Part shown: positions 19,070-27,848 of the stretch, piece after piece
Numbering within the stretch: position 1 is the first letter of the stretch
Layout: each line of letters begins with the position of its first letter
From: Polyangiaceae bacterium
GTDB lineage: Bacteria; Myxococcota_A; Polyangia; Polyangiales; Polyangiaceae
NCBI GenBank assembly: GCA_019637295.1
Contig: JAHBVX010000004.1
Location: 248,001-312,000 of the forward strand
Length of the DNA stretch: 64,000 nt
Direction: 5' to 3'
Translations under genes and position numbers: made by a program
Notes under the pieces: generated by a model
What the model was told of the DNA's origin: nothing
The model's input: only the letters and a program-made list of their open reading frames with translations
The model's database searches: none

Positions 19070-21964
19070 CACCAGCAATCGTTGACCTCCGGTGAGCCGC
19101 CGGACTCGTCGCGCAGCAGGCCGAGTCGAACGGAGGTGAACGCGGTGCGCAGCGAGGTGACCCACTGGTAGCCGCCGCGATCCACCATCATGGGTCCGCG
19201 CGCCAGCCCGTCGTCGAGGCGCTGCATCAGCGCCCGCTCGCCGCCGAGCGAGAACGGGGTCGCGCCGAAGCGCACGGTGCACGTGCCACGCGTCGTGTTG
19301 GAAAAGGCCAGCACGCTGCCGTCGCGGTCGGCGACCAGCCAGGTCTTGTACGCGCTCGTCTTGGACGGGTGGCGCCACACGGTGGACACGGTGCGCGCGA
19401 ACAAGTCGATGCGCACCAGACGCCGCACCGGCGCGCCCGCTGCCGGGGAGTCCAGCACCCACAGCGCGCCGTCTGCCGCCGACACCGTGGCCGCGCGCAC
19501 GACGGCCGGCCGGTACTCCGGGATCTCCAGGCGGAAGGCCGGGCGGTCGAGGGGATGGATCCACAGCTCGCCGGTCTGCACCAGCGCGTTGCCGCGCCCG
19601 CGCCGCGCCGCGCCGCCGACCACGATGACCGCGCCGAGCCGCCGGCTGTACACGCTGGCGTGCCCGGCGCGTGGTGGGATCGCGGCCGGAGCGAGCTCGT
19701 CCGCGGCGGACGGAAGGAACGGGCCGCCTGCGCGCGTGTCGAGCTGAAACCGACCGTCCCGCGCGACCAGCCTGCTGTCGATACCCGCGGCGTCGGCGCG
19801 TAGGAACACGCCTTGCGCGTCCGTGCTGCCGCCGGTGGCGAAGGGCTCGGCGGCGGGAAGGTACTGCAGGGCGGGATCGTTCCAGCGCGCGTGCAGCTCG
19901 GGCCCGATGAAGTCGTCCAGGTACAGGACGCGCTGGTCGGGCGCGACCGCGCCCCACAGGCCGCTCTGCGCCTTGACCAGCAGCAGATCGTGCGGGTTGC
20001 TCGGGTACCACCAGCGATCGGGGCGCAGCTCGCAGCCCGGGCACCAGCGCAGCACGAAGGTGGGATCGATGGGGTTGCCGCAGGGCGAGGGGCACACGTC
20101 CAGGCACTTGTCGAAGAAGCCGCCCTCGACCGCGTCCGGGGCGTAGTCGGCGTAGTGCCGCGCCAGGAAGGCTCCCGACTGGCCGACAGGCTCGGGGCTG
20201 GAGTGCACGCCGTTGTGGGGGCGGCCGTGCCAGCCCAACATCGTGCTCCACGCGCCGCGCAGGCCAATCACGCCGCTGAGCCGCGAGGTGTGGAGCCACT
20301 GCGACTCGGCCAAGAACGGCGGCTTGATCAGTCCGCCCGGATCGTTGATCCAGTTGAGGGTGACCCAGGTGACGCGATCGGCCCAGTAGTCCCAGCCCTG
20401 CGGCGCGGGCAGCGATGGGTAGTCGTACGTGGCCTGGCTGTTCGTCAGCCCGGGGAGTGTCATGGGTAGCCAGGGGTTGCCGTTGCCGGGGCTCTGCTCG
20501 AACAAGTTGTCGTTGATCTGGCCGCTGTTGAGATCACAGAAGACTCCACCCAGCGGGTTGCGCTGACAAAACCGATACCGCGTCTCCTTGCCCGGATCCG
20601 CCATCGCGACGCCGGTGTACGGGTTGTGCGAGGCCAGGGGCTTGGGGTGCAGCGTGCTGCGCAGGTAGCGGCTGTTCGCCAGGCCGAAGCAGGCTCCGGA
20701 GTCCTCGGACACGGGCACGGTGTCGAGCAACGGCGCGGCGACCTCGGGGCACGGCACCGGATCGCACGCGTCGCCCAGCACCTGGGCGTGCCGCTCCTGC
20801 TCGGCGAGGGCGTTGCAGTTCGCCTGGTCCGGGTTGGGGACGGACACGCAGTTGTCGATCGCGTCGGGCACGCCGTCACCGTCGATGTCGCCGATGTGCG
20901 CGGCGAGCCAGGCGCTGGTGACCGCAGCGTACGTCGGCGCCGCCATGCCCGACTTCGCGACATCGTCTCCCGTTGACTGTACACCCACGAGGTAGCGGCG
21001 CTGCGGGAGGCCCGAGGTCGGTGGCAGCGGCGTCGGCTCTTCCATGTGCCCGTGCACGAAACCCTTCCCGAGCAGCAGCGGGCCGCCGGAGTCCCCCGGG
21101 GCGGTGTGGACGTGCCACAGCGGATAGGTCGCGTGGTGCCAGAGCGCGGGCACGACCTCGGCGGCCGGCATGGAACCGTCACAGTCACGACCCGCGCCGA
21201 CGTGACCCTCGACTTGGAAGAGACGGTTGGTGCCGAAGTCACGACCCGCCCATGTGCCTCCCCAGTTGAACGAGCCGCCGCCATAGCCGACGAGCGTGAC
21301 CGCCGGGAGCGTCGCCAGGAACTCGGCGAGCCCGTTCATCGAGTAGAGCCCCTTCGACGGCATGGCGTACCCTTCGCCCACGATCACGGGGATGGGGTCG
21401 ATACCGACGGGATCCGACGCCAGGTAGCCGATGGCGATGTCGTACTGGAACTTCAGCCCCCACATCATGGCTGGGGTGGTCGTACACTGGGCCAACAGCC
21501 CGCACGACGGCGCGGTGTAGGTGTTGGGGTCGGCGCACAGCGGCGGTGGCACCGCGTTCGTGCACGACGACACGCGGTCGCCGTAGGCGTCGGGGTGAGG
21601 AACGAAACCGAGCACGTCAATCCATTGTGCCTCGGCGCTGTTGACGTTGCCGACGGGATCGGCGAAGGCGACGACCGTCCCCTGCGATGGCCAGCGCGGG
21701 GCGCAACCTTGCGCGGCGATTGGAAAGCAGTGCGCCGCCGTGATGATGGTGCGGTTTCCGATGTACGTGGCCGTGCAGCCTCCGCCGCCCACGGGCCCGA
21801 GGCTGGCCACGGCGAGCAAATCCGGGACGCCCGCCGGCCACCCGTCCCTCAGTTGCTGGGTCGCCGGCCGCCCGCCGCTATCGGAGTCGAGCCGTCCGCA
21901 GCCGATCGCGCTACCCCCCTGCAACCATCAAGCCAACTGCAATCGTCTTCGTCACGACGCGCAT
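19069..21964 (-). CDS. Trypsin-like serine protease lipoprotein, reading frame split at a G6 tract
   Basis: The 951-codon main frame has a chymotrypsin-fold protease with the full triad: TAAHC, YDIAIGYL (Asp) and GDSGGP (Ser). A thrombospondin-type-3-like Ca-binding repeat follows (DIDGDGVPDAIDNC) and then about 550 residues of unknown, Trp-rich sequence. That frame has no usable start. A perfect start lies at 21964, with GGAGGA upstream and MRVVTKTIAVGLMVAGG, but runs into TAG after a run of six G. With five G it would read on as AGGSAIGC, a lipobox, into the protease. So the gene is off in this sequence, either by phase variation, mutation or a base-call error. Confidence 0.75.
21914..21919. 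repeat. Homopolymer C6/G6 tract inside the signal sequence
   Basis: Run of six C on the plus strand at codon 16 of the protease lipoprotein. Losing one base restores a continuous frame from the ATG at 21964 to the stop at 19069. Its position just before the lipobox is typical of slippage-controlled surface genes. Confidence 0.6.
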
Positions 21965-22263
21965 CGCGTCCTCCTCCATGACGGGCCCGTCCCCGTGCAT
22001 CGAGGCTACGCCCGTGTCCGTGGTCGTCAAGCGACGAGCGTCAAGCGACGCCAAATGGGTCGCAGGGTGTAGGTGCGCGTGCCACGGGAGCGCGCGCACC
22101 ATCGGCTCGACGCGCGGGCTTCGCGTGACGACCAGCGCGTTGACAGCTCCTGAGCCGCGGGTGGTCGTGAGGTTCGAGCGCGGCGAGCGGGGGGACGGCT
22201 CGGGTCCCGCACGCTGACGGCCGAGGGGACCTCACGCCGTCGCCGCGTCTGACCGACATGACA

Positions 22264-22980
22264 CTACAGCGCGTAGCGCACGAAGAACTGCGCCTGGCTG
22301 GCGACGTCGAACTGCATGCGCGAGGAGACGCCCGCGTCGCCGCCGAGGGCGGCCTCGGCGTCCGAGCCATACAGGCTGGTCGAGCCGCTGCCAGCGACGA
22401 ACTCCGGACGCGTGGTGGCCAGCATGCGCACGGTGGCGCCGAACTTCAGCTCCCGGGTGACGTTCAGCTCCGCGCCGAAGCCCGCGTAGCCCATGGGGTA
22501 CAGCGCCTCGATGACGTCCCGCGGCAGCTCCACGCGCGTGAACTCCGCCCCGGCGCCCAGCACCACGTGCGGCGTCAGCACGAAGTCGGGCAGCATGCGC
22601 AGGCCGACGCCCACGAGGGTGTGGGTGGAGGTGCGGTCGAGCCCGGACTCGATGGTGGCGGGGGTGGCCGAGTAGAAGTCGACGGACAGCTCGGTGTACA
22701 GGTGCTTGTTCACGTCGAGGGTGCCGAACACGCCGAGGCCGTTCATGCGGCAGGCGTCCCACATGGTCTCGCCGTCCGGGTTGCGGAAGCCGTACCCGCC
22801 CACCCGAGCGCCGAAGCCGGGGCGGAAGCGCTCGGCGTCCTGCTTGCGCCGCGTCTCTTCGTGGGCGTCGCGCTCCGGCTCGCCGGGTGGAGCGTTGGTG
22901 CCGAAGATGGGCTCCGCCACGGCGGACGAGGCGGTGGCAAAGACCAGAGCAGCGAGCGTGATGGGGATCGTCGACTTCAT
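22264..22980 (-). CDS. Outer-membrane beta-barrel protein
   Basis: 238 aa with a Sec signal (MKSTIPITLAALVFATASSA, cut near AVA). After an acidic/basic linker (about 30-60), it has alternating polar/apolar strands with aromatic girdles typical of an 8- to 10-stranded barrel (for example LYTELSVDFYS and PHVVLGAGAEFTRVELP), ending on an aromatic-apolar strand (QAQFFVRYAL), the usual outer-membrane insertion signal. Start chosen at 22980 for its AGGAAGGA ribosome binding site. It could be an OmpA/OmpW-like porin or a structural barrel; no specific family is recognised. Confidence 0.75.
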   Translation of the reverse strand: MKSTIPITLAALVFATASSAVAEPIFGTNAPPGEPERDAHEETRRKQDAERFRPGFGARVGGYGFRNPDGETMWDACRMNGLGVFGTLDVNKHLYTELSVDFYSATPATIESGLDRTSTHTLVGVGLRMLPDFVLTPHVVLGAGAEFTRVELPRDVIEALYPMGYAGFGAELNVTRELKFGATVRMLATTRPEFVAGSGSTSLYGSDAEAALGGDAGVSSRMQFDVASQAQFFVRYAL

Positions 22981-23180
22981 GAGTGTCCTTCCTCGAGACG
23001 GTGCTTCCAGCAACGAGCATGCCGGCGGCGGTCCGGTGCAGGCGTTCGCCAGAAGATTCGCGATCGGCTGCCCGATCGCGAACGCGGGTCCACGCCGCGC
23101 CGAGCCGCGTGTTCACACCTGACAACGAGCGTCGCGAGCGCGTGAATGCCGCGCGCGGCGCGCGCAACGGAGCGCCACGG

Positions 23181-24341
23181 ATGATGTCGCTTCGCGCGCT
23201 CGCTGCGCTGTGCGCCACGCTCGCCGCCGCGGGTTGCACGAACACCACCGAGCGTTCATCGCGTGACGCGCTGCCGGGGGATCTGGTGCTGTCGAACGTG
23301 TCGGTGCTGCTGCCGCTTCCTTCGCTCGACGAAGCACGCGTCATGCTCGGCGTGGACTCCGCCGGCGCCCACGGCCCCTTGCTCCCCCACGCCGTGTTCG
23401 ACGCGTTGCTCCCGCTGTCGCCCGCAGTGCAGTCGGAAGCGGAGCTCGAGCGCGTACGCGTGGTCGCCGCGCGGCTCGATCCCTGCGCGCCGTCCCTCAC
23501 CCTCGGCCCGAGCGCTGACTGCCGCCACGAGCTGCGGCTGGTGATGCAGCCGCTGATCGAGGCGGGTGAGCACGTCCGCGCCGAGGACGCCGCCATCCAT
23601 GCGGTGTACGCGCTGCCCGCGAGCGCGCTGCTGTCGCTCTTGCTTCGCTGGCGCGACGCCGCGGGCGACACGGCTTTGCCCGACGCGCCGCTCGGCCCCC
23701 ATCCCCTCGCGGTCGCCGAGGGCGCCGCCGGCCCCTTCGCCCTGGCCGTGGGCAGCGCGATCCTCGAGCACGCCGGCGCCGCTCGCCTCGCTCGCGTCAC
23801 CTTCATGCGCCACACCAGCCCCGCGTCGTGGACCTTCGGCGGCGTGGAGCTTCACGCCGGCGCGCTCACGCCGCTGACCATCCCCACCACCGGCGCTACC
23901 GAGCAGCGCCTCACGCGGGCGCCCGGCGCCGATCCCCTCGCCCTCGACGCCACCATCGAACCCGCGCTGCCGCCCGCAGGCGACAACGTGGCCCTGGTGC
24001 TCGACTCGCAGGCCGCGACGGCGCTGTCCCCGGGCGAGTCCTGGCTCGCGTACGAGCGCCTGCTGCGCATCGAGAACCCCGATGCGCACTCCCCCATGTC
24101 CGTCGACTGCGCGAGCTGTCACGCTGCGCCGCAAGCGCGCCGCTGGCTCGAGTCACGCTTCCCCTTCGCGACGGCGCCCAGCGCCTCGCGCTTCGCGTCA
24201 TCGTTCGATCTCGCGACCCTGGACGCGCCCTTCTCGCTGCGCGCCTTCGGCTGGCACGACACCTCGCCCGTGGTGTCCGCCCGCACCGCCAACGACAGCG
24301 CCGCCGTCGCCGCCTACCTGAACGGGCTCGGGCGGCGTTGA
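23181..24341 (+). CDS. Lipoprotein with a single CxxCH haem-binding motif
   Basis: 386 aa. MMSLRALAALCATLAAAGC is a lipoprotein signal with lipobox AAGC. The mature protein is largely hydrophilic with short hydrophobic strands. Near residue 310 it has CASCHAAPQA, a c-type haem attachment motif, followed by a region with possible distal ligands. The haem motif in a periplasmic or surface lipoprotein suggests an electron-transfer or haem-sensing role, but the rest of the protein matches no cytochrome family I know. The start at 23181 has no strong ribosome binding site; upstream in-frame residues are not signal-like. Confidence 0.65.
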   Translation: MMSLRALAALCATLAAAGCTNTTERSSRDALPGDLVLSNVSVLLPLPSLDEARVMLGVDSAGAHGPLLPHAVFDALLPLSPAVQSEAELERVRVVAARLDPCAPSLTLGPSADCRHELRLVMQPLIEAGEHVRAEDAAIHAVYALPASALLSLLLRWRDAAGDTALPDAPLGPHPLAVAEGAAGPFALAVGSAILEHAGAARLARVTFMRHTSPASWTFGGVELHAGALTPLTIPTTGATEQRLTRAPGADPLALDATIEPALPPAGDNVALVLDSQAATALSPGESWLAYERLLRIENPDAHSPMSVDCASCHAAPQARRWLESRFPFATAPSASRFASSFDLATLDAPFSLRAFGWHDTSPVVSARTANDSAAVAAYLNGLGRR

Positions 24342-24373
24342 TCGGGTGTCGGTCAGACGCGGGGACGGCGGGG

Positions 24374-25330
24374 TCAGCCCTGGCCCCACACCGTGCGCGC
24401 GGCGACGGCAAACATCGCGCGCATGACCGCGCGGCTGGGCAGCCCGGCGCGCTCTTCCAGCTCCGGATCGACCTCCGCGTCGAGCTGGTTCGACAGTTGG
24501 GCGAGCTCGTCCGACGTCGCGCGATCGAGCTGCTCGCGTTCCTCCGCGCTCAGCCGCTCGCGCAGCGCCGAGTCGACATCGAAGGACAGCTCCGCGTGCG
24601 CGAGCTCGTCCTCCGCGATCCGTCGCATCACGGCGCGCACGCTGCGCTCCGCTGCGTGCTGGGCCTGCCACAGGCCGGCGGCGGCGCCGAAGGCTTCACG
24701 CACCACGCCTTCGCGAACATTCTCGAGCGCCAGCTCGAGTAGCGAGCGCGGCAGAGCGGGGCCAACGCTGCCGGGCTCCGCGTGCGCTCCGAAACGACGC
24801 GCCAGCGCCGCGGTCATGCGCCAGTGGCGCTGCTCTTGCGCGGCCGCGCGGCGCGCGCGCTGGGCGAGCGACGATGGCAGCGCGTGGGCGTCGAGCTCGT
24901 CCGCCAGGCGCTCGAAGGCGATCACGCTGGCGGCCTCCGCCGCCGCCACCGCCGCGAAGTAGCGCCCCATCGCTGGAGCTCCGCGATCCGTCGCGGGAGG
25001 GGCGAAGCCCAGCGGCCGCCGCCCTTCACACACGGTGTTGAACGCGCACACGAGCTCCGTGCCGCCGTCTCCCGCCGCCTCGCTGCGACACGCGTAGTTG
25101 GTGCCGAAGGTGTACTGCTCGCAGAACTGCCGGCACCCCTCGTCGGACGCGAGGGCGCTGGTGTTCGGACCGCCGTCCTCCAGCAACGGCGGCGGCGCGC
25201 GGACTTCGCGACGCTCCGAGCGGAAGTCGTCACAACTCGTGGCGCTCTGGGTGCACGCGGGCTGGGCAGCCGCGAGCACGGGGGCTGCCCAGATCAACGA
25301 ACGGAGCCGGGCGCGAAGGTCAGCTGACAT
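24374..25330 (-). CDS. Ferritin-like domain protein, exported
   Basis: 318 aa. The N-terminus (MSADLRARLRSLIWAAPVLA, then AAAQPAC) looks like a lipoprotein or Sec signal. A Cys-containing linker region (about 30-100) follows. The second half is a four-helix ferritin-like bundle with two Glu-x2-His pairs for a diiron site: an early Glu in EAASVIAFERL followed by QEQRHWRM, and later RIAEDELAHAELS. Such exported diiron proteins could handle iron or oxygen species. It is convergent with the CxxCH lipoprotein gene, ending 33 bases away, so a shared redox job is possible but unproven. Confidence 0.7.
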   Translation of the reverse strand: MSADLRARLRSLIWAAPVLAAAQPACTQSATSCDDFRSERREVRAPPPLLEDGGPNTSALASDEGCRQFCEQYTFGTNYACRSEAAGDGGTELVCAFNTVCEGRRPLGFAPPATDRGAPAMGRYFAAVAAAEAASVIAFERLADELDAHALPSSLAQRARRAAAQEQRHWRMTAALARRFGAHAEPGSVGPALPRSLLELALENVREGVVREAFGAAAGLWQAQHAAERSVRAVMRRIAEDELAHAELSFDVDSALRERLSAEEREQLDRATSDELAQLSNQLDAEVDPELEERAGLPSRAVMRAMFAVAARTVWGQG

Positions 25331-25373
25331 GGCGATGTCGCGAGCATAGCAGGACCGGGAGTGTAAAAGGGGC

Positions 25374-25937
25374 TCACGACCCCGCCGCGGCTCGCCGCTG
25401 CGCGCGCTTGCGCTTGGCGCGTCCCTGGGTCCGCTTCGCGCGCTGGGTGCGGTAGTGCTCGATGACCGCGTGGGCCTCGGACGTGGGCACCAGGTACACG
25501 CGCTGGGGCTTGCTTCCATCGAGCAACTCGACGGCGTACAGCGTTCTGCTGAAGCGGAAATCCCACCAGACGGGCTCTAGGTTGCCCGTGTGCTTCCAGT
25601 CCACCTCGTACCACTGCCGGCGATGCTTGAATATCAGCCCCTCCTCGTTGGCGAACACGGTCGTGCGCAGCACGCCCGATGCGACCGCCACGCCGAACAG
25701 CCAGAGGAAGAACAGCGGCACCAGAAGGAGCAGCGCATCCTGCGGCACGAAAGGCCGCGTCTGCGCGACTTGGAGCGAGCCGCCCGCGAAGAGCAACGCC
25801 GAGACCACCGCGAAGAGCAACATCACGCCCCAAGGGTCGACGAAGACGCGACTGATGGCGGTGGGCTCCCCGTCGGGAGCGAGCCGCGCGTCCCGGCGGC
25901 ACAGCGTCGCTTCTGCGGCGTACTGCTCGTAGTTCAT
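25374..25937 (-). CDS. Two-helix membrane protein with PH-like C-terminal domain
   Basis: 187 aa. Residues about 38-55 and 70-95 form two membrane helices; the following 75 residues have the strand pattern of a bacterial PH-like (bPH2/YdbT-like) domain (VFANEEGLIFKHRRQWYEVD, then W-W-D-F). The C-terminus is strongly basic (KRTQGRAKRKRAQRR). It starts 10 bases after the upstream gene's stop, so the two are probably cotranscribed. Function unknown. Confidence 0.65.
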   Translation of the reverse strand: MNYEQYAAEATLCRRDARLAPDGEPTAISRVFVDPWGVMLLFAVVSALLFAGGSLQVAQTRPFVPQDALLLLVPLFFLWLFGVAVASGVLRTTVFANEEGLIFKHRRQWYEVDWKHTGNLEPVWWDFRFSRTLYAVELLDGSKPQRVYLVPTSEAHAVIEHYRTQRAKRTQGRAKRKRAQRRAAAGS

Positions 25938-25947
25938 CGGAGTGTCC

Positions 25948-26616
25948 TCACTGTCCTGCGCTGCCGCCGGCGCCTTCGTTCTTGGCCGAGTTGCCCCGCG
26001 CCCCGTGCTCCGGGGACGGCGCTTGTCCCTCTACGTGTCGTCCCTGATGGGTGAGGGTGAGCGGCCCAAGCTCCCACTTGAAGGAGGTGACGTCGGCCTT
26101 GCCGTCTCCATCGGTGTCCTTGGCGGACACCGTGACGCCGAGCCCCATCTTCGACAGTTCGAACTCGAGTCCCATGGTCTCGCCTTTGGACTCGTAGTGA
26201 ACCTCGGCCGAGACGTGGGGCACCTTCAACGGGATGCTGGGATGACTCTGCGTCACGTCGCCCAGGGTGACTCGACCTCGCAGGTTGTCGCCCTTGGCCT
26301 TCGCCTCGACGCCACCGCCGCGTGCATCGACCGTCACCGCAGACGTGACCGGCCTGAGCTGCTGCGTGGGAAGCTTCGTGTTCTGGCGCGCTCGTCGCAG
26401 CGCGGCTTGAACCAGGGCGTCCTTTCCGACGCCGTCGCTGCTGACGGACTGGTTCACCGAGCCGCAAGCCGCTCCCACCCGCTGGCCGGAGTCGACTCGT
26501 CCACTGGAGTCGCTCTTGCCGACGGTGCCGTCCTTTCTCGAGAAGCCTTGGTCGAAGGAGGCGTCATCAGGGTGGCTGATGGTCCTGCGCGATGCACTGT
26601 CGATGGGTCCGCTCAT
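25948..26616 (-). CDS. Hypothetical soluble protein
   Basis: 222 aa with no signal peptide. The N-terminal 80 residues are polar and probably disordered (many Ser/Gly/Asp). The middle (about 95-190) alternates short strands and has DTDGDGKADVTSF, a Ca-binding-loop-like motif, ending in a strand KWELGPLTLTHQG. The C-terminus is Gly/Ser/Asn-rich. I recognise no family. It is followed 10 bases later by the PH-like membrane protein. The disordered head plus beta domain would fit a secreted effector or structural protein, but nothing proves export. Confidence 0.6.
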   Translation of the reverse strand: MSGPIDSASRRTISHPDDASFDQGFSRKDGTVGKSDSSGRVDSGQRVGAACGSVNQSVSSDGVGKDALVQAALRRARQNTKLPTQQLRPVTSAVTVDARGGGVEAKAKGDNLRGRVTLGDVTQSHPSIPLKVPHVSAEVHYESKGETMGLEFELSKMGLGVTVSAKDTDGDGKADVTSFKWELGPLTLTHQGRHVEGQAPSPEHGARGNSAKNEGAGGSAGQ

Positions 26617-26713
26617 GACTCACCTGTCGGCACCGCGAGACCCCAGTTGCGCATTATATCGCCCGCGACGGTTCCGCGTCTGATCGACCACAGAAGCGCG
26701 CTAGGCTGCGTCG

Positions 26714-27766
26714 ATGACTCGGCGGCGAATCGCCTGGGGGACGGGGCTGCTGGCTGCGGTCGGCGGCGCGTACCTGCTCGCCTGGCCGGTCCCCTTCGAC
26801 CCGGCGCGGTGGGAGCCGCCGCCGGAGCGCGCAGCGGGGCCGGTCGCCCCGCTCGAAGCGGTGGAGCGGCTCGGTCGCGAGCTGCCGGGACCGGAGGCCG
26901 TCGCCATCGACGCCGCGGGGCGGGTCCACACGGGGCTTCAGGACGGACGGATCGTGCGCCTGGCGGCGGACGGCAGCGCCGAGGTCGTCGCGAACACCGG
27001 CGGGCGGCCGCTGGGGATGAAGTTCCGCAAGGACGGGCGTCTGGTCGTGGCCGACGCGGTGAAGGGGCTGCTCGAGCTCGACGCCGGCGGCGCAGTGCGC
27101 GTGCTGGCCACCGAGCACGGTGGCGTGCCGTTTCTGTTCACGGACGATCTCGACATCGGCGCCGACGGCGTCATCTACTTCAGCGACGCGAGCCACCGCT
27201 TCGGCGTGCACCACTACCGGGAGGACGCGCTGGAGCACCGCCCGAACGGGCGCCTGCTCGCTCACCACCCGGACGGACGCACGGAGCTGCTGAAGGACGG
27301 ACTCTACTTCGCCAACGGCGTCGCCCTGGCGAGGGACGAGTCCTTCGTGTTGGTCACCGAGACGTGGAAGTATCGCGTGACCCGCGTGTGGCTGTCGCCG
27401 GGCCGGCGCGCAGCGTCGGACGTGTTCATCGACGCGCTGCCCGGCTTCCCGGACAACATCACCCGCGCGCCCGACGGCGAGCGCTTCTGGCTGGCGCTGT
27501 TCGCGCCACGCAACGCGCAGATCGACGGCATGGCCGGGCGTCCCTTGCTGCGCAAAGTGGTGGCGCGCCTACCAGCGTTGCTCCAACCCGCACCCGCGCG
27601 CCACGCCTTCGTGCTCGAGCTCGACGCCGCGGGCGCCATCCTCCGTAGCTTGCAGGACCCGAAGCCGGACTCGTACTCGCCCGTCACCAGCGCCCTCGAG
27701 CACGACGGCAAGCTCTACCTCGGCAGCCTGTGGCGGCAAGAAATCGGCCTGTTCGTGCCGCGCTGA
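26714..27766 (+). CDS. SMP-30/strictosidine-synthase-like beta-propeller protein
   Basis: 350 aa. The N-terminus (RRRIAWGTGLLAAVGGAYLL) is a membrane anchor or signal. The rest is a six-bladed propeller of the strictosidine synthase/gluconolactonase superfamily: GPEAVAIDAAGRVHTG, LGMKFRKDGRLVVADA, the DDLDIGADGVIYFSDAS blade and ETWKYRVTRVWL followed by PGFPDNI. Bacterial relatives are lactonases or Ca-dependent esterases facing the periplasm. The expected Asp/Asn metal ligands (DDLDI, FPDN) are present. The substrate is unknown; the gene stands alone. Confidence 0.85.
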   Translation: MTRRRIAWGTGLLAAVGGAYLLAWPVPFDPARWEPPPERAAGPVAPLEAVERLGRELPGPEAVAIDAAGRVHTGLQDGRIVRLAADGSAEVVANTGGRPLGMKFRKDGRLVVADAVKGLLELDAGGAVRVLATEHGGVPFLFTDDLDIGADGVIYFSDASHRFGVHHYREDALEHRPNGRLLAHHPDGRTELLKDGLYFANGVALARDESFVLVTETWKYRVTRVWLSPGRRAASDVFIDALPGFPDNITRAPDGERFWLALFAPRNAQIDGMAGRPLLRKVVARLPALLQPAPARHAFVLELDAAGAILRSLQDPKPDSYSPVTSALEHDGKLYLGSLWRQEIGLFVPR

Positions 27767-27848
27767 ACTTTTTCGAGATCCTCCTGCCCCCCGACCCGTA
27801 ACAGGGCGATGCCGTCGCGACTGTCGCGTGCGGCGCGAAGGAGGAGTG

